Source of the DNA: an uncultured Aquimarina sp.
Lineage (GTDB): Bacteria > Bacteroidota > Bacteroidia > Flavobacteriales > Flavobacteriaceae
Assembly: GCF_947492405.1 (NCBI RefSeq)
Contig: NZ_CANLMP010000009.1
Location: 1 to 64,000 of the forward strand
Direction: 5' to 3'
DNA length: 64,000 bases
The first letter of the stretch is position 1. The number at the start of each line of letters is the position of its first letter. The notes under the pieces were generated by a model. It saw only the letters and a program-made list of their open reading frames with translations. It had not been told where the DNA came from and did no database searches. Position numbers and translations under genes: made by a program. This document shows positions 43,508 to 50,384 of this stretch, in pieces.

Positions 43508-44056
43508 TTACGCAACTGTAGTCTCTAGTGGTTGTGCTACAGGGAAATCTACAGGAACTTGTGTAGTACTGTGGATATAGTTCGAAATTGTTTTGTCTCC
43601 CACTAATACGATAGTATCTATTAAGTTTCCTTTATCATATCCAGCAGCAAAGAAATTGTCCACGATATTCTGATCTGTACGACCTCTGTTTTCGGTAATA
43701 TTTTTAGCTAATTTTGCTAAAGCATCTAGTTTTGGATCAAACGAAGCATATCCTGCTCTTAATTCTAGTATTTGTTCATCAGTAAAACCATTCATTTTTC
43801 CAATTGCGGTATGTGCTGATAAACAGTAAATACAGTTGTTTACTTCACTAACAGCCAAGTTCACTACTTCTTTTTCTTTAGCTTTTAATGAGGTTTTTGC
43901 ATTGGATAGATTTAGATAATTTTCTAATGCAGTTTCACTATGTGCATAGGTTGCATATAAATTTGGTACGAAACCTAAAGCGCTATTAAGGTTATCAAAA
44001 ATTCCTTGATTTGTAGTGTTTACTTCTTCTCTTGTAGGTACATTAAATGTTGCCAT
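43508..44056 (-). CDS. AhpD/carboxymuconolactone-decarboxylase-like protein, copy 1
   Basis: The 182-aa protein has the AhpD-type redox site NNCIYCLSAHTAIG (C75, C78, H82) in a CMD fold. Flanking helices LNLSNAKTSLKAKEKEVVNL and DEQILELRAGYAS also match. The family are alkylhydroperoxidase-like disulfide proteins; a peroxide- or thiol-stress role is likely but not proven. Expression should start at operator/promoter A (44138-44203). A partial hairpin sits in its 5' leader. Copy 2 (45284-45832) is about nine tenths identical. Confidence 0.88.
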   Translation of the reverse strand: MATFNVPTREEVNTTNQGIFDNLNSALGFVPNLYATYAHSETALENYLNLSNAKTSLKAKEKEVVNLAVSEVNNCIYCLSAHTAIGKMNGFTDEQILELRAGYASFDPKLDALAKLAKNITENRGRTDQNIVDNFFAAGYDKGNLIDTIVLVGDKTISNYIHSTTQVPVDFPVAQPLETTVA

Positions 44057-44137
44057 AATTATTGTTTTTAATATCCTGAATTCATTTTCAGGATTAGTTT
44101 ATATTTTTTGTTTTAATTGTCTTTTAATTTGACAATA

Positions 44138-44203
44138 CAAAGATGCGATAGGAATAATGATTCTAAAATGTTAGTTTTTCCCAACAACTTGTCAATTTTT
44201 CCC
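44138..44203 (-). promoter_or_regulatory. Operator/promoter A for AhpD-like copy 1
   Basis: Minus-strand half-sites GGGAAAAA at 44203-44196 and 44182-44175 are 21 bp apart, with TTGACAAGTTGTT between them. A -7 box CATCTTTG (44145-44138) begins 30 bp further downstream. Confidence 0.75.
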
Positions 44204-44220
44204 TTCCGCAATTTTTGGGA

Positions 44221-44370
44221 TTATATATGAGGTGTTTCTGCATCACAATAAAAATCGTGATGGCTACTTTGATCACAATGTGTTTTTATATTTAGAGTAT
44301 TAGCGATTCGTTTTTTTCCTTGGCGGAAAATCTCTATTAAATTGAATATTGATTTATTATGTACTATCAT
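44221..44370 (-). CDS. Micro-protein with conserved Cys/His tail, copy 1 (49 aa)
   Basis: The gene runs from ATG 44370 to TAA 44221, driven by operator/promoter B (44397-44462). The paralogue at 45994-46140 keeps the frame, start and stop, with one codon fewer. Many differences are silent (AAA/AAG, GAG/GAA, ACT/ACC, CAC/CAT). The best conserved parts are KSIFNLIEIF near the N-terminus and HCDQxSHHDFYCDAETP at the C-terminus, the latter with two Cys and three His that could bind metal. No signal peptide. I recognise no family. Confidence 0.7.
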   Translation of the reverse strand: MIVHNKSIFNLIEIFRQGKKRIANTLNIKTHCDQSSHHDFYCDAETPHI

Positions 44371-44396
44371 TTTTGTATTGTTTTAAATTAACAGTA

Positions 44397-44462
44397 CAAA
44401 GATGAGGCAACACAGAACTTTCTGAAATGTTCGTTTTTCCCGACTACTTGTCGATTTTTCCT
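44397..44462 (-). promoter_or_regulatory. Operator/promoter B for micro-protein copy 1
   Basis: Half-sites lie at 44462-44455 (AGGAAAAA) and 44441-44434 (GGGAAAAA), 21 bp apart, with TCGACAAGTAGTC between them. The -7 box CATCTTTG is at 44404-44397, 30 bp downstream. Confidence 0.75.
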
Positions 44463-44552
44463 TTCAATCTTCTTTTATATATAAAGTAATGTTTACGAGC
44501 ATGTTGTGTTTGTGGATGATGAGGGGTTTGTTGTTGCAGTAAATAAAAGTTA

Positions 44553-44573
44553 ATTATTATTATTATTATTATT
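44553..44573. repeat. (ATT)7 microsatellite between duplication units
   Basis: Seven ATT triplets lie within the 158-bp spacer (44463-44620) that has no counterpart in the other unit. No gene is visible in the spacer. Confidence 0.85.
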
Positions 44574-44620
44574 TGATGAAACTTATAGCTTTAATTAAGT
44601 TTTACTTTTTACATCTTACT

Positions 44621-44735
44621 TGAATTAGATACTGTCTTTTTTCGTAGTTTATTATGAATTAAATAGATGAGAGTCGCTTTCGTTCTTCTTCTGTGAGTTC
44701 AATATATTTTGAAATATGTTTTTCGATATTTTAAG
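44621..44735 (-). pseudogene. Decayed 5' fragment of the Crp/Fnr gene
   Basis: It aligns to 42838-42954, the start of the intact regulator gene. Matching blocks include GATACTGTCTTTTT, TTCTTCTTCTGTGAGTT and ATATTTTGAAATATGTTTTT. The ATG region is replaced (CGATATTTTAAGACAGG) and small indels break the frame. It is a by-product of the tandem duplication. Confidence 0.8.
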
Positions 44736-44751
44736 ACAGGGCCGATTAAAC

Positions 44752-44784
44752 AAAAAAAGCTTCCTAATTATGGAAGCCTTTTTT
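44752..44784 (-). terminator. Terminator of duplication unit 2
   Basis: GCTTCC/GGAAGC with A and T runs and a 7-nt loop; the counterpart of 42971-43001. Confidence 0.85.
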
Positions 44785-44800
44785 AATTGTTTTGGGGTAA

Positions 44801-45169
44801 TTACTCTACGATCAATTTGTATTGTGGAGTTTTATTTAAAGGACAGAAGTAATTATATTCTCCTTTTTGTAACGTTACTGTTTTAGAGCTTTCTGTTTTT
44901 CCTTCTGCAACTACTTTAGTTACATAAGCTGCCTGAATATGATTTTTAGGATCTGAGGCATCTTTTCCTGCCGGTACTAATACAAACCCTACATCAGTTC
45001 CTGAGTTGTTGTTAGATATATTAAAAACATAACTTCCTTCTGATAAGGTAACTTGTTTTTGAGTAAATTCTCCTTTAGTTTGTTCTAGAGAAACTGTTTT
45101 TACTTCTTGCGCTGATGAGCTTAACGTAATTGCAAAAATAAATGTGAATAATGTGATTAACTTTTTCAT
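44801..45169 (-). CDS. Exported cupredoxin-like protein, copy 2
   Basis: The 122-aa protein has a signal peptide ending TLSSSAQ. The sequence matches copy 1 except for one Thr-to-Ser change in the signal peptide, although the DNA differs at many silent positions. This pattern means strong purifying selection on the mature protein. The same incomplete copper site (FCPLNKTPQYKL) is kept in both copies, which argues that the missing ligands are not an accident. Confidence 0.8.
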   Translation of the reverse strand: MKKLITLFTFIFAITLSSSAQEVKTVSLEQTKGEFTQKQVTLSEGSYVFNISNNNSGTDVGFVLVPAGKDASDPKNHIQAAYVTKVVAEGKTESSKTVTLQKGEYNYFCPLNKTPQYKLIVE

Positions 45170-45212
45170 GGTTTTAAAATTTATAATTGTTGTTAAATGA
45201 TTTTTGGTTTTT

Positions 45213-45247
45213 CTGAGAAGAAAGAGTTTATTTTTCTTTCTCCTCAG
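45213..45247 (-). other. Intercistronic RNA hairpin, copy 2
   Basis: A 12-bp stem (45213-45224 with 45236-45247) sits at the same place as in copy 1. Relative to copy 1, one pair changed from G-C to A-U on both sides and one from A-U to G-U, so pairing is maintained. Confidence 0.65.
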
Positions 45248-45283
45248 AGTCTTTGATAGATTATTTAGTGGTGGTTATATAGC

Positions 45284-45832
45284 TTATGCTACTGTAGTTT
45301 CTAGTGGTTGAGCAACTGGAAAATCTATAGGAATTTCTGTAGCATTATTTAAATAGTTAGAAATAGTTTTATCTCCTACTAATACAATTGTATCTACTAA
45401 ATTACCTTTGTCATATCCTGCAGCAAAGAAATTGTCAATTATTTCTTGATCCGCACGACCTCTATTTTCCGTTATGTTTTTAGCAAGTTTTGCTAGCGCA
45501 TCTAATTTAGTGTCAAAAGAAGCGTATCCTGCTCTTAGTTCTAATATTTGCTCATCCGTAAAGCCATTCATTTTTCCGATAGCTGTGTGTGCAGATAAAC
45601 AATAGTTACAACTATTTACTTCGCTAACTGCTAGATTTACAACCTCTTTTTCTTTAGCTTTTAAAGAAGTCTTTGCATTTGATAAATTTAGATAGTTCTC
45701 TAAAGCAGTTTCGCTATGTGCATAGGTTGCAAATAGGTTTGGTACAAAACCTAGTGCGTTATTAAGATTGTCAAAGATTGCTTGATTCTTCGTATTTACT
45801 TCTTCTCTTGTTGGTACATTAAATGTTGTCAT
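45284..45832 (-). CDS. AhpD/carboxymuconolactone-decarboxylase-like protein, copy 2
   Basis: The 182-aa protein has the redox site NSCNYCLSAHTAIG, intact like copy 1 (C75, C78, H82). Changes against copy 1 are conservative and concentrated near the N-terminus and in YLNNATEIPIDFP near the end. It is driven by operator/promoter C and followed by the conserved hairpin and cupredoxin-like copy 2. Confidence 0.88.
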   Translation of the reverse strand: MTTFNVPTREEVNTKNQAIFDNLNNALGFVPNLFATYAHSETALENYLNLSNAKTSLKAKEKEVVNLAVSEVNSCNYCLSAHTAIGKMNGFTDEQILELRAGYASFDTKLDALAKLAKNITENRGRADQEIIDNFFAAGYDKGNLVDTIVLVGDKTISNYLNNATEIPIDFPVAQPLETTVA

Positions 45833-45910
45833 GATTATTTTTTTAGTATCCTTAATTTCTTTCAGGATGGATTTATGTGTTTATTTTAATTGTCTTTTAA
45901 CTTGACAAGG

Positions 45911-45976
45911 CAAAGATGCAACAGGAATATTGATTCTAAAATGCTGGTTTTTCCCTACAACTTGTCAATTTTTCCC
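45911..45976 (-). promoter_or_regulatory. Operator/promoter C for AhpD-like copy 2
   Basis: GGGAAAAA half-sites lie at 45976-45969 and 45955-45948 (21 bp apart), with TTGACAAGTTGTA between them. The -7 box CATCTTTG is at 45918-45911, 30 bp downstream. Confidence 0.75.
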
Positions 45977-45993
45977 TTCCGCAGTTTTTGGGA

Positions 45994-46140
45994 TTATATA
46001 CGAGGTGTTTCTGCATCACAATAAAAATCATGATGACTTCTTTGATCACAATGTGCTTTCGCATTTAAGGTGTTTACGATTTTTCTTTTTCCCTGACTGA
46101 AAATTTCTATTAAATTGAATATTGACTTATTATTTATCAT
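45994..46140 (-). CDS. Micro-protein with conserved Cys/His tail, copy 2 (48 aa)
   Basis: The gene runs from ATG 46140 to TAA 45994. It begins MINNKSIFNLIEIF and ends HCDQRSHHDFYCDAETPRI. It lies 28 bp downstream of the -7 box of operator/promoter D and upstream of operator C. See copy 1 for the comparison. The two Cys and three His of the tail are invariant between copies. Confidence 0.7.
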   Translation of the reverse strand: MINNKSIFNLIEIFSQGKRKIVNTLNAKAHCDQRSHHDFYCDAETPRI

Positions 46141-46168
46141 CCTTTTGTATTGTTTTAAATTAACAGTA

Positions 46169-46234
46169 CAAAGATGATTGAATGAAGAGGCTTCTGGAAT
46201 GTTGGTTTTTCCCGAAGACTTGTCGATTTTTCCT
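46169..46234 (-). promoter_or_regulatory. Operator/promoter D for micro-protein copy 2
   Basis: Half-sites lie at 46234-46227 (AGGAAAAA) and 46213-46206 (GGGAAAAA), 21 bp apart, with TCGACAAGTCTTC between them. The -7 box CATCTTTG is at 46176-46169. Confidence 0.75.
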
Positions 46235-46241
46235 GGGTATA

Positions 46242-46268
46242 AAAAAACCCCCTTAATTGGAGGTTTTA
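46242..46268 (-). terminator. Terminator of the DoxX operon
   Basis: AAAACC(C)CC pairs with GG(A)GGTTTT around loop TTAATT, directly after the DoxX gene and before operator D. Confidence 0.65.
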
Positions 46269-46295
46269 ATAATCTTATATTTTGGATTTCTTTAT

Positions 46296-46667
46296 TTAGA
46301 AAAATTTTACTTCTTTCCTTTTAATCCATAATATTATTGCACTAAGAATAAAAGTTAACATCGCTGTAATAAATAGTATTCCTCCGTCATCATTGATTTC
46401 GACTCCCAATTTCGTGATATGCATGAAAATGGCACCGCCAATCACACCTAAAGTTAACGTGGCCCCGATCCAAACAGTCTTTGGGATTAGTATTAAAACA
46501 CCGGCTACTAGTTCTGCAATTCCAATAACTATTCTACCATAAGGTTCTAGTCCAACTTTAGAAAAAATATAGACACTATCCGGATGAGCAGTAAACTTAA
46601 ATCTAAGGGTTTGTATGAGAATAATAGCAACAATTATCCTCAATACCAGGGGTAAGGCATTCTTCAT
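46296..46667 (-). CDS. DoxX family membrane protein
   Basis: The 123-aa protein has four membrane helices. The DoxX pattern shows in VGLEPYGRIVIGIAELVAGVL and IPKTVWIGATLTLGVIGGAI. DoxX-like proteins are linked to thiol/redox stress and quinone reactions in several bacteria, but no activity can be read here. It is co-transcribed with the preceding exported protein (28 bp gap), from operator/promoter E. Confidence 0.88.
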   Translation of the reverse strand: MKNALPLVLRIIVAIILIQTLRFKFTAHPDSVYIFSKVGLEPYGRIVIGIAELVAGVLILIPKTVWIGATLTLGVIGGAIFMHITKLGVEINDDGGILFITAMLTFILSAIILWIKRKEVKFF

Positions 46668-46695
46668 TTTAATATGTTAGAGTTTGTGTATATTT

Positions 46696-47169
46696 TTATA
46701 GAACGCTGGGTAATGCGTCTATTTTCCCATTAAAGGTATCTTTTCTAGAGATAAAATACAATTCCTTAAGATTGTTATCAATAGCAAATTGATGGGATAA
46801 CTGTGGTAAATTGTTTATTAAGAAAGTCTGAAATGCTTCTGCGTTTCGGCTTCTATTCGCTGCTTTTCGTATGGTTTTCAGATATGAAGCTGTAATTAAC
46901 TCTACATTGTTTTTATTAGAAATAAAAAGTAAAGAGGTGTTTTTTCCCTTTGAAAATTTTATTTCTTTTTTAAAATTAATTTGATTCGAAGCAATTAAAC
47001 TTTCGTTATAGTTGCTAAAAGTATTTTGATAGACTACTTCTTTGGTATTTTTAAGATATACAGTTTCTAATTGAGTTTTGTACATTTTCTCCTGTGAGTG
47101 TCCAGAAAAAATCGTGATAAAAAAAACTATAGTTAGAATAGCCGTGATGTTGTTATGTAAAGTTTTCAT
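46696..47169 (-). CDS. Unrecognised exported protein upstream of DoxX
   Basis: The 157-aa protein has signal peptide ILTIVFFITIFSGHSQ. The mature part contains TASYLKTIRKAANRSRNAEAF and FLINNLPQLSHQFAIDNN, which look helical, between two beta-type stretches. There are no cysteines after the signal. I recognise no family. It shares the five-member operator with the AhpD-like genes, so a role in the same response is likely. Confidence 0.7.
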   Translation of the reverse strand: MKTLHNNITAILTIVFFITIFSGHSQEKMYKTQLETVYLKNTKEVVYQNTFSNYNESLIASNQINFKKEIKFSKGKNTSLLFISNKNNVELITASYLKTIRKAANRSRNAEAFQTFLINNLPQLSHQFAIDNNLKELYFISRKDTFNGKIDALPSVL

Positions 47170-47226
47170 ATCTATGCCTTTTACTCGAAATTACTTTCGT
47201 ATTTAGTAAATCAATTTATTATACTA

Positions 47227-47291
47227 CAAAATTGGGGCAAAAGATGTAGATTAAAAAGTCCTTTTTTCCTTCTTCCTTGTCAATACTTCCC
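47227..47291 (-). promoter_or_regulatory. Operator/promoter E for the DoxX operon
   Basis: This is a more diverged site: GGGAAGTA (47291-47284) and AGGAAAAA (47270-47263), again 21 bp apart, with TTGACAAGGAAGA between them. The -7 box is CAATTTTG at 47234-47227, 29 bp downstream. Confidence 0.65.
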
Positions 47292-47570
47292 TATATTATT
47301 AGAAGTGAATTGAAAAACAAAAACTTAGTATACTATTTTAATATAAATTATAAGTCGTTATTGGTCTATAAAACTTACATCTATTGATGAATTAAAAAAG
47401 CAATAAACTAGAAAAGAAATCACTCCTGTAAACTTATATAACTTTTGTAACTTATAATTTCCCTACAAATTTAAGGATTAACTATTACAAAATATGTTAT
47501 AGAAAATCTAATTATTCTATTTAAAATTCGAATTTACAGGTAATTATCTAAATTATGAGCGTTGTGAATT
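47292..47570. other. 279-bp gene-free stretch
   Basis: It is very A/T-rich. I see no gene, no exact promoter box and no clear terminator here. It separates the DoxX operon from the end of the redox-signalling operon on the same strand. Confidence 0.5.
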
Positions 47571-47852
47571 TCAATATTTCTTAAAAGTCTTATGTTCATA
47601 GCACCATGCCCATTTTTCATTGGGTTCTGCCGAGATTACCACAGAATGTTTATGATTTATATAGTGATTACTAGCATGTTTATTAGGTGAAGAATCACAA
47701 CATAAGGTAACTCCACATTGCTGACAAGTTCTAAGGTGAACCCAATTATCTCCTGTTTTTATACATTCGGCACATTCATAACTGTCATCTTTTTTGATGT
47801 TTTGAGGATCTAAATTTTCCAGATGATTACAAGTTTTAGTTTTAAATCCCAT
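47571..47852 (-). CDS. UBP-type zinc finger protein
   Basis: The 93-aa protein is a single ZnF-UBP domain. Ligands are visible as CNHLENLD, YECAECIKTGDNW, RTCQQCGVTLCCDSS and HASNHYINHKHSVV. In eukaryotes this fold binds the free C-terminus of ubiquitin; bacteria lack ubiquitin, so the partner is unknown. It starts one base after the stop of the response-regulator/TrxR gene. A UBP finger next to such a fusion recurs in other bacteria as I recall it, implying a shared redox or signalling role. Confidence 0.9.
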   Translation of the reverse strand: MGFKTKTCNHLENLDPQNIKKDDSYECAECIKTGDNWVHLRTCQQCGVTLCCDSSPNKHASNHYINHKHSVVISAEPNEKWAWCYEHKTFKKY

Positions 47853-47853
47853 A

Positions 47854-49518
47854 CTATGTTTCTGCTAAATATTCGTGTACAAATTTTATGGCCATAGCAC
47901 CTTCTCCAACAGCAGATGCTACCCGGTTCATGGCTCCAGCTCGTACATCGCCAGAAGCGAAGATACCCGGACTACATGTTTCTAGTAAAAAGGGTTCACG
48001 ATCTTTTTTCCAGATTTTTTTGAAATTTTCATATCGATTGAGATCCCTACCAGTCTCTATAAAACCTCGATCGTTTTTTATGATGTCTAAAGCTATCCAA
48101 TCGGTATAGGGTCTTGCACCTATAAAGATAAATAAGGCATCTGCATCCACTATTTTAGTTTCAGAAGTCACGCTGTTTGTTAGCTCCAGTGAAGTAAGTC
48201 TTTCATTTTCTCCGATAGCTTTAGTGACATTGGTGTTACCTAATAATGTAATATTTTCAATAGCATCAATTTGATCAATAAGATAGCTAGACATACTGCT
48301 AGTAAGATCTTTTTTACGGACCGAGATGTATACATTTTTAGCAAACTTAGAAAGATAAACAGCAGATTGGCCTGCAGAGTTTCCGCCACCCACAATATAT
48401 ACTTCTTTATTAGCGCAGGCTTGTGCTTCAGTCATAGAGGAACCATAATAAATACCTGCTCCGGTATAATTTTCTACACCTTCGGCTTCAAGTTTTCTGT
48501 AATTAACACCCGTAGTGATGACTACACTTTTAGCGCTAATACATTCACCGTTACCAAGTGATATACTTTTATATCCATCTTTTTCTGTAATAGAAGTAAC
48601 TTCTTGGGGAGACAGGAATTCTATCCCAAATCGTTTGGCTTGTGTAATCGCGCGATGTGTCAATTCTTGACCACTTAATCCATTTGGAAATCCAAGATAA
48701 TTTTCTATTCTAGAACTGGTTCCTGCTTGTCCTCCAGGTGCGTGTTTCTCAATGAGTAACGTTTTTAGCCCTTCTGATCCTCCATAAACGGCGGCTGCTA
48801 ATCCAGATGGCCCTGCTCCAATAATCACTACATCATATAAATTGTCTTGCGGATGGGCGTTTAAACCTAGTGCAGTAGCTAGCTCTATTATATCGGGATT
48901 TTTATAACAATTGCCATCTTGTAATGAAATTACAGGAAGATCAGTTGGTGTCAGTTTATGTAATTCAATAATTTCTTTAGCTTTATCACTGGTTTCTGCA
49001 TCTAACCATTGAAAAGGAAATAAATTTCCGGACAGAAAATCTTTGATATCATGAGATTTTGGAGAATACTGATAACCAATAACTTTTATTCCATCAAACT
49101 CTGGTTGAAAATTTATTTGCCAAGTATCCAATAAATCATTTAGTGTCGGATATAGTTTTTCTTCTGGTGGATTCCATGGTTTTGTAAGATAATAATCAAG
49201 CTGTACATCATTAATAGCTCTAATAGCTGCATCAGTATCAGAATATGCAGTGAGCAGTACTTTTTTTGCATCCGGAAAAAAATGTTTGGCTTTTTTGAGA
49301 AATTCTACTCCTAGCATCTCGGGCATTCTTTGATCCACAAGAAATAGGGCAACAACCTCATTTTTCTTTTTTAAATCCTCTAGAGCTTCTAACGCGTCAT
49401 TAGCAGATTCTGTGCTCATGACTCGATATTTTTTTCGATATTCTGATTTTAAATCTCGAGTTACAGCACGTAATACTTGTGGGTCATCATCAAGGGCAAA
49501 TATGATAGGTTTTTTCAT
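47854..49518 (-). CDS. Response regulator fused to thioredoxin-reductase-like flavoprotein without redox cysteines
   Basis: The 554-aa protein has an N-terminal REC domain (about 1-130) with acidic pocket D10-D12, phospho-acceptor D62 in LVDQRMP, T90 and K113. Residues 142-220 look like a Trx/glutaredoxin fold (VIGYQYSPKSHDIKDF, cis-Pro in TDLPVISLQDG), but the CxxC position reads SPKS. From 228 a TrxR-like part follows, with FAD motif GAGPSG (234-239) and NADPH motif GGGNSAG (377-383). The usual CATC is replaced by GSSMTEAQAC. It probably senses or transfers electrons under control of the adjacent histidine kinase. Confidence 0.88.
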   Translation of the reverse strand: MKKPIIFALDDDPQVLRAVTRDLKSEYRKKYRVMSTESANDALEALEDLKKKNEVVALFLVDQRMPEMLGVEFLKKAKHFFPDAKKVLLTAYSDTDAAIRAINDVQLDYYLTKPWNPPEEKLYPTLNDLLDTWQINFQPEFDGIKVIGYQYSPKSHDIKDFLSGNLFPFQWLDAETSDKAKEIIELHKLTPTDLPVISLQDGNCYKNPDIIELATALGLNAHPQDNLYDVVIIGAGPSGLAAAVYGGSEGLKTLLIEKHAPGGQAGTSSRIENYLGFPNGLSGQELTHRAITQAKRFGIEFLSPQEVTSITEKDGYKSISLGNGECISAKSVVITTGVNYRKLEAEGVENYTGAGIYYGSSMTEAQACANKEVYIVGGGNSAGQSAVYLSKFAKNVYISVRKKDLTSSMSSYLIDQIDAIENITLLGNTNVTKAIGENERLTSLELTNSVTSETKIVDADALFIFIGARPYTDWIALDIIKNDRGFIETGRDLNRYENFKKIWKKDREPFLLETCSPGIFASGDVRAGAMNRVASAVGEGAMAIKFVHEYLAET

Positions 49519-49539
49519 TATTTTTTGATTTAAAACAGA

Positions 49540-50376
49540 CTAAAAATTAAAATTATCAGGATCTGGTCCGGTTCTTTGATTCTTATCTAGAGAATCAATG
49601 TAGGATACATCTTCATTAGATAATTCAAAATCAAAAAGATCAGCATTAGATATAATTCTTTCTTTTTTGGAAGATTTAGGTATAGTAATAACTCCTTTTT
49701 GTAAATTCCATCTTAAGACAATTTGAGCGACAGTCTTATTGTATTTTTTTGCCAAATCATCTAATATTGATAGCTTAAAAATCTTTCCCTGCATCATCGG
49801 AGACCAAGCTTCGTACTTAATTTTATGTTTATTGCAAAAATCAATTAAATTTTGTTGAACTAAATATGGATGAAATTCCATTTGATTGACCATTGGTATT
49901 ATTTCTGAATTTTCTATCAGATCCTCTAGATGGTGTTGCATAAAATTACTAACGCCTATAGCCTTAATCTTTCCATCCTTATACAGTTTTTCTAATGCTT
50001 TCCAGGTTTCAATATATTTTCCTTCTACTGGCCAGTGAATGAGATATAGGTCTAGATATTCTAGTTGTAATCTTTCAAGACTTTTATCAAAAGCCTTAAT
50101 AGTTGATTCATATCCTTGATCCGAATTCCAGACTTTACTTACTACAAAAATCTCTTCTCTAGGAATACTAGTTTGGCGTATAGCTTTTCCAACACCTTCT
50201 TCGTTTTTGTAAATACTTGCTGTGTCTATATGACGATAACCTGCATCTAAAGCCCATTGAACAGCATCAACTACTTCTTGATCATTATCGGATAAATAGA
50301 CTCCAAGACCAAAATACGGCATATGTATTCCGTTATGTAATTGGAATGTTCCTTTTATATCTGTTATTGTTTTCAT
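49540..50376 (-). CDS. Aldo/keto reductase
   Basis: The 278-aa TIM-barrel NADPH oxidoreductase has catalytic D51 and Y56 in GYRHIDTASIYKNEEGVG. The lysine is in VVSKVW and the histidine in YLIHWPVEGKY. GVSNFMQHHLEDL and the C-terminal IPKSSKKERI are NADPH-binding elements. It belongs to the broad AKR5-type bacterial group that reduces aldehydes and ketones such as methylglyoxal. It sits 8 bp from the kinase gene and 21 bp from the REC-TrxR gene. Confidence 0.93.
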   Translation of the reverse strand: MKTITDIKGTFQLHNGIHMPYFGLGVYLSDNDQEVVDAVQWALDAGYRHIDTASIYKNEEGVGKAIRQTSIPREEIFVVSKVWNSDQGYESTIKAFDKSLERLQLEYLDLYLIHWPVEGKYIETWKALEKLYKDGKIKAIGVSNFMQHHLEDLIENSEIIPMVNQMEFHPYLVQQNLIDFCNKHKIKYEAWSPMMQGKIFKLSILDDLAKKYNKTVAQIVLRWNLQKGVITIPKSSKKERIISNADLFDFELSNEDVSYIDSLDKNQRTGPDPDNFNF

Positions 50377-50384
50377 TGTTCTGG

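Larger units (their letters stand above)
42838..44462 (-). repeat. Tandem duplication, unit 1
   Basis: The unit covers the first about 39 codons of the Crp gene, a terminator, the cupredoxin-like, AhpD-like and micro-protein genes, and both operator/promoters. It aligns to 44621-46234 at an offset of about 1.78 kb. Similarity stops on one side inside the Crp gene and on the other just after operator B. Confidence 0.85.
44621..46234 (-). repeat. Tandem duplication, unit 2
   Basis: Unit 2 has the same order as unit 1. Intergenic parts have diverged more than the genes, and the Crp fragment has decayed, so the duplication is not recent and the genes are under selection. Confidence 0.85.

Noticed and set aside
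42838..46234. Duplication as an assembly artefact
   Set aside because: The two units differ at many positions, have different spacers and one carries a decayed Crp fragment, so they are not the same DNA counted twice.
44138..47291. Repeated operator as a Crp/Fnr binding site
   Set aside because: Crp/Fnr sites are inverted repeats of the TGTGA-N6-TCACA type; these are direct repeats at 21-bp phase, so the adjacent Crp gene is not the obvious regulator.
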